A stretch of 11,750 bases of DNA from Clostridia bacterium. GTDB taxonomy: Bacteria > Bacillota_A > Clostridia > Oscillospirales > Acutalibacteraceae. A model generated the notes under the pieces. That model saw nothing but the letters and a program-made list of their open reading frames with translations, was not told the origin of the DNA and ran no database searches. Positions 6,493 to 11,750 of the stretch are shown in pieces. The stretch spans positions 1-11,750 of the forward strand of contig JAFYUD010000059.1 in the NCBI GenBank assembly GCA_017549665.1, written 5' to 3'. The position numbers and the translations under genes are program-made. Position 1 is the stretch's first letter; the number at the start of each line of letters is the position of its first letter.

Positions 6493-8855
6493 ATGGAAAA
6501 ATATGCAAGATTCAGATATCAGCCGTGTATTCCTCTCGGTGAGGACGGAAGATGCGTAACTGCATCAAAAAAGCATGCAGATCTTTCTAGAAAAGCTGCT
6601 GCTGAAGGCATGGTGCTGCTTAAAAACGAAAACAATGCGCTTCCTTTAAAAAAAGGTGAAAGTATTGCTCTTTTCGGAAAAGCAACAATTGAGTATATAA
6701 AAGGCGGCGGCGGTAGCGGCGACGTTCATACACTCTATATACGCAATATTTATGAAGGCTTTGACATGAAAGATGTTAAAATCTACATGCCGCTTATTGA
6801 TTTTTATAAGGATTATGTAAAGAGAGAAAGTATACATATTCCTACTCAGGAACAGATTAATGCAACCTGGGATATTGTCAATGCAATGGAATTCTGCACC
6901 AAGCGTGACGACATGACATATGACACATTCGCAAGTATGCATGTCAAAGAGCCCGAAGTGCCGGAAAACCTTATTAAAGATGCTGCAGCAAATGCAGAAA
7001 CTGCAATCATAACCATCAGCAGATTCTCTGCAGAAGGCGTTGACAGACGTCCTCAGGGCGGAGACTATTATCTTTCGGATATAGAAAAAGATCTTATTGA
7101 TAAAGCCTGTGCAAACTTCAGCAAGGTTGTAATTATCATCAACTCAGGTTCTACAATTGACTGTGAATATTTTGCAGAAAATCCTGAAGTTTCAGCTGTG
7201 CTTATGAGCTGGCAGGGCGGCATGGAGGGCGGCGCTGCAATTGCTGATGTAATTTGCGGCGATATCAATCCGTCAGGTAAAATGGCTGATACAATAGCAA
7301 AATCATACGATTGTTACCCCTGTAAGGAAGAATTCTGGGAAAGCTTTGAATTTATTGACTACTCAGATGATATTTTCGTCGGTTACAGATATTTTGAAAC
7401 AATCCCCGGCAAAAAAGATTGCGTAAGATACCCCTTCGGTTTCGGTCTTTCTTACACTACATTCGAACTCAGCGGAAAAGTCTGCTGTGAAAGTGAAGGT
7501 TATATAGTCGCAGTTGTAAATGTTAAAAACACAGGTAATGTGAGCGGCAAGGAAGTTGTTCAGCTTTATTACTCTGCACCTCAGGGCAAGCTCGGTAAAG
7601 CTTCTCGTGAGCTTTGTTCATATAAGAAAACAAAGCTCCTTGCACCCGGTGAATCAGAGACAGTTGTTATGAGCTTCAAAGCAACCGATATGGCAAGCTT
7701 CGATGACCTGGGAAAGATTCAGAAATCAGCATATGTACTCGAAAAAGGTGAATACAGTTTCTATCTCGGCACTTGTGTAAGATGTGCACAAGAAGTTGCT
7801 TTCAAGTATGTTATTTCAGAAGATACAGTTGTTGAACAGCTTTCCGACTGGTGTAAGCCCTTTAAACTTGAAAAGAGAATGCTTGCGGACGGAACATTTG
7901 AACCATTACCAATGGGTGAGGAAACATATCTCTACGGTATCAATGAACCCACCGGTGCAAATGCACCCCAAACTCCTGTAATGTTTGATAAGATCGGTGA
8001 AGATATTACCATTGACGAATTTGTCGCACAGTTTACTGATGCCGAGCTTATGGATTTTGTAGGCGGACAGCCCACAACGGGTGTTGCGAATACCGGTTGT
8101 TTCGGAAATCTCCCCCGTCTCGGTGTACCCTCTGCTCCCACTGCGGATGGTCCTGCAGGTCTGAGACTTGAACCTGCAACAGGAATTTCAACAACAGCCT
8201 GGCCTTGTGCAACACTTCTTGCATGTACCTTTGATCCTGACCTTATATATGAAGTAGGTGCAGCAGGTGGTGCTGAAATAAGAGAAAATAACATCGGTAT
8301 CTGGCTGTCTCCTGCTCTTAATATTCACAGAGATCCGCTCTGCGGCAGAAACTTTGAATATTACTCAGAAGATCCTCTTGTAGCAGGTAAATCAGCCGCC
8401 GCTGTCACAAGAGGTGTGCAGTCAAATAAAGTTGCAGTCTCAGTCAAGCATTTTGCTTGTAACAATAAAGAAGCCAACAGATATGATATCGATGCAAGAA
8501 TCTCAGAAAGAGCACTCAGAGAAATCTATCTCAAAGGTTTGAAATATGTGTTAAGGAAGGCAAACCCTGGACCGTTATGTCATCATACAACCGAATCAAT
8601 GGTCAGCACACATCAGAAAGCTATGAATTACTCACAGGTATCCTCAGAGACGAATGGGGCTTCGACGGAATGGTTGAAAGCGATTGGGGCGTAAAAAACA
8701 ATCCTGCAATGGAAGTAAAGGCAGGTAATGATATGAAGATGCCCGTAGGCTATCCCGAAGATCTTAAGGTTGCCCTTGACAACGGTGAAATCACCAGAGC
8801 AGATCTTGAACTTTGCGCAAAGCGAATTCTTGAAATGATTATGAAGCTCGACTAA
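6493..8855 (+). pseudogene. GH3 beta-glucosidase, frameshifted at about 8565 (GH3_C-FnIII-GH3_N order)
   Basis: Cytosolic glycoside hydrolase family 3 enzyme (no signal peptide), probably a beta-glucosidase acting on imported oligosaccharides. The domain order is reversed relative to most GH3 enzymes, as known for Ruminococcus albus and Butyrivibrio BglA. The GH3_C sandwich comes first (AAEGMVLLKNENNALPL, KGGGGSGDVHT, and the likely acid/base Glu181 in SAEGVDRR). A fibronectin-III-like domain follows (about 330-420, VVQLYYSAP). The (beta/alpha)8 barrel comes last (about 505-787: TADGPAGLR, VSVKHFACNNKE, REIYLKGLKYV). The first frame runs on to a stop at 8694, with 41 unrelated residues after codon 8566. 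The family sequence continues in the -1 frame from TGG 8568 (W-T-V-M-S-S-Y-N-R-I-N-G) to the stop at 8853-8855. One extra C in the CCC at 8565-8567 restores a 787-residue enzyme. The nucleophile Asp of ESDWG (codon 8682-8684) lies after the break, so the 733-residue product should be inactive. A read or assembly error is possible. Confidence 0.92.
8552..8568 (+). other. Frameshift site with slippery-type heptamer A AAC CCT
   Basis: Read in the first frame, 8562-8568 is A AAC CCT, an X XXY YYZ heptamer. Slippage by -1 would decode Asn-Pro then Trp, exactly the family sequence. A purine-rich AAGGAAGG (8553-8560) lies immediately upstream. However, deleting one C from an ancestral AAACCCC would create this heptamer automatically, so mutation or sequencing error is the simpler reading. 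Confidence 0.5.
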
Positions 8856-8863
8856 AAAAATAT

Positions 8864-8910
8864 AATCCCGATCATGAAGTTCAGTCTTCCATGCTCGGGA
8901 TTTCTTTCTG
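8864..8910 (+). terminator. Rho-independent terminator of the GH3 gene
   Basis: AATCCCGA (8864-8871) pairs with TCGGGATT (8895-8902). The stem extends inward through CATGAAG (8873-8879) and CTTCCATG (8886-8893) with one mismatch and one bulged C. The tail is TTTCTTTCTG. Confidence 0.8.
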
Positions 8911-9086
8911 TTATAAGCTTTAGGATTCTGCATTATACTTGCGACAGGATTAAGATGTTGTGTTGTTCTGAATTGCCTGTAAAATTCTATCTTTTCTTAC
9001 CTTGTCATTTTTTCAAGTTCTTTTTTATCATATTATCACCAAGCAAAATTAATATTATAAAGCATAAAAAAAATCAATAAAAAGTA
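8911..9086. other. Intergenic stretch with no gene found
   Basis: AT-rich DNA between the GH3 terminator and the tRNA promoter. The only open frame (8874-9080, 68 codons) begins inside the GH3 terminator, lacks a ribosome site and gives a low-complexity Phe/Ile-rich translation, so I do not call it. Confidence 0.6.
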
Positions 9087-9114
9087 TTGACAATTTTATA
9101 TTTTATGATATAAT
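9087..9114 (+). promoter_or_regulatory. Promoter of the tRNA operon
   Basis: Perfect TTGACA (9087-9092), 16-nt spacer, perfect TATAAT (9109-9114), 12 nt before the first tRNA. Confidence 0.85.
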
Positions 9115-9126
9115 AATAACTCGTAT

Positions 9127-9203
9127 GGACCATTAGCTCAGTTGGTTAGAGCAACCGGCTCATAACCGGTTGGTCCGGGGTTCGAGTCCCTGATGGTCCA
9201 CCA
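9127..9203 (+). tRNA. tRNA with CAU anticodon: tRNA-Met (elongator), possibly tRNA-Ile2
   Basis: Full cloverleaf with encoded CCA: acceptor GGACCAT/ATGGTCC, discriminator A, D arm GCTC/GAGC, anticodon stem ACCGG/CCGGT with loop CTCATAA (anticodon CAT), T arm CGGGG/CCCTG with TTCGAGT. It is not the initiator: pair 1-72 is G-C and the anticodon stem lacks the three consecutive G-C pairs. A CAU tRNA may instead be tRNA-Ile2, whose C34 is converted to lysidine by TilS. The GGACC acceptor resembles the Bacillus Ile2 tRNA as I recall it, so the amino acid is not settled. Confidence 0.95.
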
Positions 9204-9220
9204 TTAAAAATTTAAAATAT

Positions 9221-9296
9221 AGGGGTATAGCTCAGTTGGTAGAGCAGCGGTCTCCAAAACCGCGTGCCGAGGGTTCGAGCCCTTCTGCCCCTGCCA
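9221..9296 (+). tRNA. tRNA-Trp (CCA anticodon)
   Basis: Cloverleaf of 76 nt with encoded CCA: acceptor AGGGGTA/TGCCCCT, discriminator G, D arm GCTC/GAGC, anticodon stem GCGGT/ACCGC with loop CTCCAAA (anticodon CCA), T arm GAGGG/CCTTC with TTCGAGC. It lies 17 nt after the CAU tRNA and shares its promoter. It is the last host gene before the integrase module, so it or its downstream flank is the likely integration target. Confidence 0.97.
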
Positions 9297-9301
9297 TAGA
9301 A

Positions 9302-9347
9302 AAGTCCGAAAAACCTTGATTTTACAAGGGTTTCGGGCTTTTTTTAT
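9302..9347 (+). terminator. Rho-independent terminator of the tRNA operon
   Basis: Outer stem AAGTCCGAAA (9303-9312) with TTTCGGGCTT (9332-9341, one G-U pair), inner stem CCTTG (9315-9319) with CAAGG (9326-9330), then a run of Ts (9340-9347). Confidence 0.92.
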
Positions 9348-9410
9348 ACCTAAAATCAATTTTTCCAAAACCGCAATTTACCGTAAAATATCGTTAATTT
9401 TCGAGCACTA

Positions 9411-9433
9411 TATGTCCCCCGATATGTCCCCCC
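9411..9433. repeat. Tandem direct repeat TATGTCCCCC, 12-nt period
   Basis: TATGTCCCCC at 9411-9420 and again at 9423-9432, separated by GA, with an extra C after the second copy. Short direct repeats at the integrase end of Tn916-like elements are arm-type Int-binding sites. That role here is inference. Confidence 0.7.
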
Positions 9434-9541
9434 GGAAAAGACCGCGAGCCCTGTTGTTATAAGGAGTTTTGAGCTTTTGGTTAATTGAAAATACAGCATT
9501 TTTTAGGGCGTTTTTTACCGCGTGCCGTAATTTTGATGTTT

Positions 9542-9570
9542 TTGACACTTGTTTTACGAATATTTATAAC
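9542..9570 (+). promoter_or_regulatory. Promoter-like sequence reading antisense into the integrase gene
   Basis: TTGACA (9542-9547), 17-nt spacer, TATAAC (9565-9570). The predicted start near 9577 would give an RNA opening with the 12-bp hairpin at 9582-9613 and continuing antisense to the integrase mRNA. It could be chance in AT-rich DNA. Confidence 0.4.
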
Positions 9571-9572
9571 GC

Positions 9573-9613
9573 AAAAAAATTAGAGCAGAATGACAATGAA
9601 ATCATTCTGCTCT
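9573..9613 (-). terminator. Rho-independent terminator of the integrase operon
   Basis: Perfect 12-bp inverted repeat AGAGCAGAATGA (9582-9593) and TCATTCTGCTCT (9602-9613). On the minus strand it is followed by a run of seven Ts (complement of 9573-9579). It lies 8 nt beyond the integrase stop codon. Confidence 0.9.
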
Positions 9614-9620
9614 TAATCAT

Positions 9621-10787
9621 TTATGAAACTAAGGTTTCCTTTATAAATTTATCCTGCAGCATAGCAGCGTTGGTCTTGGTAGCATCATCAACATGAGTAT
9701 ATATATTTGCTGTAACACCGTATTCACTGTGACCCATAAGCTCCTGCGCTGTTTTAATATCAACACCTGACCATTGAAGCATAGAACAGTAGGTGTGACG
9801 GAGCTGATGAGCAGTAAACTCTTCAAAGCATTCATCCGCAAAGCAGAGACTGTTCTCATCTGCACCGTCAGCTACCCTTAACGCTTCCATATAGCTTTCG
9901 AAAAGGCGTTTCCACGCTGTTTCTGTCATTCTTCCTCCGTAAGCCTTCTGAACAACATAGGAGCCCTTAGAATGCTTCTTAGCTTCAAGAAGTAAATCAC
10001 AAAGGAAATCATTCATAGGTATTTTTCTCATACCTGCTTTGGTTTTAGTTTCCTTCAGCTCGCACTGTTTGAAATCATAGGATTTATTAACATTGATGAT
10101 TTTGTTCTTAAAGTCAATATCAAACCAAGTCAGAGCCGTTAGCTCACCTCGTCTGAGACCTGCAAGAAGCATTATGCAAGCAGGAAGCTTTGCTCTGTGT
10201 TCCGTGGTGAGTATTAACTGAATGGTATGCTTATTTATAGCAGTACGGGTTTTGGTGACTGAATTTTTAGGAATTTTCAAATCATCACAGGGATTACAGA
10301 AGTTATAGGCTCTCTCTTTTCTTGCAAATTCAAAGACATTAGCTAGTGCTCTGATATATCTTTGAATAGTTTTCTTCGCCGTAGTTTTGCCTGTTGACGG
10401 ATTCTTCTTGTATAATTCGTTTATGGCGGGCTGAATGTGAGAAGGAAGAATATCATTGAGCTTTGTTTTTGCAAGAAGTCCGCCTTTATAATCTATAAAG
10501 TATTGCAATCTCGCTTTCAGAGTTTTATATTCTGACTCCTTGATATTATCACACATAACCTCACTTTCTATTGTTTCGAGATAATGATTTACCCACTTTA
10601 TAAGGGTATCATTATTTTTCAGAATGTTAAGACCGCTGTCTATGGCGTTCTTGTATTCTCGTACTCTCTTCTCAAGTTCTTTCTCTGTCTGAGCCTTGAG
10701 CTTTTTGTATTTGGGCTTTCCGTTAGCATCTGTACCTATATAAAGTCGAGTACAAAAGCTGTTTTTTTCTACATAAATCTTATTCAT
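9621..10787 (-). CDS. int: Tyrosine recombinase integrase (Tn916/phage Int type)
   Basis: Site-specific integrase of 388 residues, full length for Tn916- or phage-type Int. Residues 1-50 resemble the arm-binding domain (IYVEKNSFCTRLYIGTDANG). Residues about 60-165 are the SAM-like core-binding domain. Residues about 180-385 are the catalytic domain, with Arg212 in AGLRRGE, a beta-hairpin lysine near 248-250 (ETKTKAGMRKIP), His327 and Arg330 in HQLRHTY, His353 in LMGHS and the nucleophile Tyr363 in NIYTHV. All catalytic residues are present, so it should be active. The ribosome site AGGAGG (10793-10798, minus strand) precedes ATG 10787. It follows the HTH gene by 54 nt, with a GAAA-loop hairpin between them, and ends before a strong terminator. 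It should catalyse integration and excision of this element, probably near tRNA-Trp. Confidence 0.97.
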   Translation of the reverse strand: MNKIYVEKNSFCTRLYIGTDANGKPKYKKLKAQTEKELEKRVREYKNAIDSGLNILKNNDTLIKWVNHYLETIESEVMCDNIKESEYKTLKARLQYFIDYKGGLLAKTKLNDILPSHIQPAINELYKKNPSTGKTTAKKTIQRYIRALANVFEFARKERAYNFCNPCDDLKIPKNSVTKTRTAINKHTIQLILTTEHRAKLPACIMLLAGLRRGELTALTWFDIDFKNKIINVNKSYDFKQCELKETKTKAGMRKIPMNDFLCDLLLEAKKHSKGSYVVQKAYGGRMTETAWKRLFESYMEALRVADGADENSLCFADECFEEFTAHQLRHTYCSMLQWSGVDIKTAQELMGHSEYGVTANIYTHVDDATKTNAAMLQDKFIKETLVS

Positions 10788-10810
10788 TTTGTCCTCCTGA
10801 AAAAGTATTT

Positions 10811-10832
10811 GAGGGATGCTTTCGCACCCCTC
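10811..10832 (-). promoter_or_regulatory. GAAA-tetraloop hairpin between the HTH gene and int
   Basis: On the minus strand GAGGGGTGC pairs with GCATCCCTC (9 bp with one G-U) around a GAAA loop. The G-U makes the fold better in minus-strand RNA than in plus. It lies 23 nt before the int start codon. It lacks an immediate long T-run, so a weak attenuator or mRNA-stabilising hairpin is more likely than a terminator. Confidence 0.55.
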
Positions 10833-10841
10833 ACGTCAATA

Positions 10842-11075
10842 TTACTGTTTTATATCATTATCATCAAATGTGCCGAGTCCCATTTTGAGAAAATCATCCT
10901 GACTGACACGCCATTCTCTTCCGATTTTTCGAGCCTTGATTGTACCTTTCTGACAGTATTTCTTTAACGTCTCATAATTAAATCCCGTCAGACCTGCCAC
11001 CATCTCCAAAGTAAGCAGATAAGGTAAACCTTCAAGGCTTGAAATATAATTTCTTTTAATTGTATTAATCTTCAA
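10842..11075 (-). CDS. Excisionase-like small HTH DNA-binding protein
   Basis: A 77-residue protein with one MerR/excisionase-type winged helix-turn-helix, residues about 19-66: LLTLEMVAGLTGFNYETLKKYCQKGTIKARKIGREWRVSQDDFLK. This fits the Xis-like 'helix-turn-helix domain, excisionase family' proteins found before integrases, which bend DNA at the att site to favour excision or regulate int. The start is TTG 11075: an excellent AAGGAGGTGAT (11091-11081, minus strand) lies 9 nt upstream, while the only nearby ATG (11082-11080) overlaps that site and gives a five-codon frame. The ribosome site overlaps the stop codon of the upstream parB-like gene, suggesting coupled translation. A role as transcription regulator rather than excisionase remains possible. 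Confidence 0.85.
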   Translation of the reverse strand: MKINTIKRNYISSLEGLPYLLTLEMVAGLTGFNYETLKKYCQKGTIKARKIGREWRVSQDDFLKMGLGTFDDNDIKQ

Positions 11076-11089
11076 TAAACATCACCTCC

Positions 11090-11750
11090 TTATCGTGAAT
11101 CCCTGTCTCTTTGACGGAGCAGGTACCTGTAATAATGTTCACAAGCCTTCAGTACAAAATCTTCAAAGTCTTTGTCCTTAACCTTAGGTGCGACCTTCTG
11201 TAATCTTTCCATAGATACCTTGAACATAGGCTTCTGATTTGCCTTGTCTTCCTGCATTATGGTTTCAATATCTTCATAGGACAGTTCTCCCGTCTGACTT
11301 AACTTTTTGAAGCGGACTGCCTGAGAAAGAGACGGTGTTCTTTCTTCAAGCTCAATCGCATCAAGTAGAGCATATTGCTCCTCATCAGTCAGATACGAAA
11401 GCTCAACAGCGGGTGTGAGAGCAATTTTCTCTTCGTCAACAAGCTCAAGCAGCTCGGGAATGAGATAAGTCAGACGGATATATCTGCGAACTTGATTTTT
11501 GCTTTCGTTAAGTTGTTCACCTATAATTTCTGCTGTTTCTAACTTCCGCCCAACTTGGGTGGAAGTTAGGTCTGTTCTCTGACCTTGACGGCTCATTGCT
11601 TCCATCTTTAATTTCAATGCAAACGCCTTCTCCGACGGAAGAATATGCTCTCGGTGAAGATTACTGTCAACGAGCATAATAGCCGCTTCGTCACGGGTGA
11701 CGGCATAAATAAAAGCAGGGACTTCTTTCATCCCTGCTTTGACTGTAGCG
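11090..11750 (-). CDS. ParB/RepB/Spo0J-like partition protein, 5' truncated by window edge
   Basis: C-terminal part of a ParB-like protein, which on elements and plasmids binds a centromere-like site and works with a ParA ATPase for maintenance. The frame is open to the window edge and reads A-T-V-K-A-G before the first Met, matching the ParB segment A-x-x-A-G-x-x-E-V-P, so the true start lies beyond 11750. VPAFIYAVTRDEAAIMLVDSNLHREHILPSEKAFALK is the usual end of the ParB nuclease/CTPase-like domain, with its E/N-x-x-R-box equivalent (SNLHRE). TSTQVGRKLETAEIIGEQLNESKNQVRRYIRLTYLIPELL holds the HTH. The C-terminal 70 residues are family-variable. The stop codon overlaps the next gene's ribosome site. 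Its presence suggests the element has an extrachromosomal, plasmid-like stage; this is inference. Confidence 0.88.
   Translation of the reverse strand, partial: ATVKAGMKEVPAFIYAVTRDEAAIMLVDSNLHREHILPSEKAFALKLKMEAMSRQGQRTDLTSTQVGRKLETAEIIGEQLNESKNQVRRYIRLTYLIPELLELVDEEKIALTPAVELSYLTDEEQYALLDAIELEERTPSLSQAVRFKKLSQTGELSYEDIETIMQEDKANQKPMFKVSMERLQKVAPKVKDKDFEDFVLKACEHYYRYLLRQRDRDSR

Larger units (their letters stand above)
9348..9572. other. Gene-free junction between tRNA operon and integrase; candidate attachment/Int-binding region
   Basis: No coding sequence is supported. The region contains a tandem direct repeat (9411-9433), several 8-11-nt matches to the tRNA-Trp gene (9364-9374, 9445-9452, 9517-9527), and a promoter-like pair pointing into the integrase gene (9542-9570). 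It is the expected location of the element end. Confidence 0.5.
9348..11750 (-). mobile_element. Integrase end of an integrative element next to tRNA-Trp (partial)
   Basis: A minus-strand block of parB-like gene, excisionase-like HTH gene, tyrosine integrase and terminator, with the integrase 3' end facing the tRNA-Trp gene. This is the standard end of an integrative conjugative or mobilisable element, or a prophage. The other end and the exact attachment site lie outside the window or are not identifiable. The left boundary is set arbitrarily after the tRNA terminator. Confidence 0.75.

Noticed and set aside
6493..8855. Unusual domain order of the GH3 enzyme as a novel architecture
   Set aside because: The GH3_C-first order is already known in Ruminococcus albus and Butyrivibrio BglA enzymes.
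8874..9080. 68-codon open frame after the GH3 gene
   Set aside because: It starts inside the GH3 terminator, has no ribosome site, and its Phe/Ile-rich translation resembles no protein.
9469..9696. 75-codon plus-strand frame across the integrase terminator
   Set aside because: It overlaps the terminator and the 3' end of int, has no homology-like features, and is explained as non-coding junction DNA.
10584..10967. 127-codon plus-strand frame opposite int and the HTH gene
   Set aside because: It is a shadow of two well-supported minus-strand genes and has no ribosome site; its hydrophobic composition comes from the opposite strand.
1..11750. CRISPR array or defence-system genes
   Set aside because: No regularly spaced repeats and no cas, restriction, toxin-antitoxin or other recognised defence genes are visible in the window.

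Overview
The window looks like a chromosomal segment of an anaerobic, low-GC gut Firmicute of the class Clostridia, most likely Ruminococcus-like (Oscillospiraceae). This rests on AT-rich intergenic DNA with near-consensus sigma-A promoters and AGGAGG ribosome sites. It also rests on a rubrerythrin/rubredoxin oxygen-defence cluster, a cytosolic GH3 beta-glucosidase with the domain order described in Ruminococcus albus and Butyrivibrio, and a Cys-rich protein of clostridial type. The taxonomic call is an inference from gene content.

Layout, left to right. (1) 1-1198: 3' part of a GPH-family sugar:cation symporter, closed by a terminator. (2) 1266-3166: a promoter, a ProXp-ala/YbaK-type tRNA-editing protein and a Gfo/Idh/MocA oxidoreductase. 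(3) 3187-4142: a hairpin that covers the ribosome site of an unidentified protein with 29 cysteines in 281 residues, then a terminator. (4) 4154-5676: a consensus promoter drives a three-part flavin reductase-rubredoxin-rubrerythrin fusion. This is followed 2 nt later by a 67-residue ferredoxin:thioredoxin-reductase-like iron-sulfur protein and a terminator. (5) 5675-6430: uracil-DNA glycosylase (ung). (6) 6435-8910: a GH3 glycosidase broken by a one-base frameshift just before its catalytic nucleophile. (7) 9087-9347: a tRNA-Met(CAU)/tRNA-Trp operon with its own promoter and terminator. (8) About 9348-11750, mostly minus strand: the integrase end of an integrative element, reading partial parB-like gene, excisionase-like HTH gene, tyrosine integrase, terminator. 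It abuts the tRNA-Trp gene, a classic integration context.

How they fit together. The left two thirds is ordinary host chromosome: sugar uptake and glycoside hydrolysis, peroxide and oxygen defence, DNA repair and translation fidelity. The right end is accessory DNA. The most notable points are: the frameshift in the GH3 gene, which creates an A AAC CCT slippery-type heptamer; an internal ribosome site in the rubrerythrin fusion that could yield a free rubrerythrin; the terminator-like hairpin that buries the ribosome site of the Cys-rich gene; and short copies of tRNA-Trp sequence scattered between that tRNA and the integrase. I found no convincing new defence system or CRISPR array.
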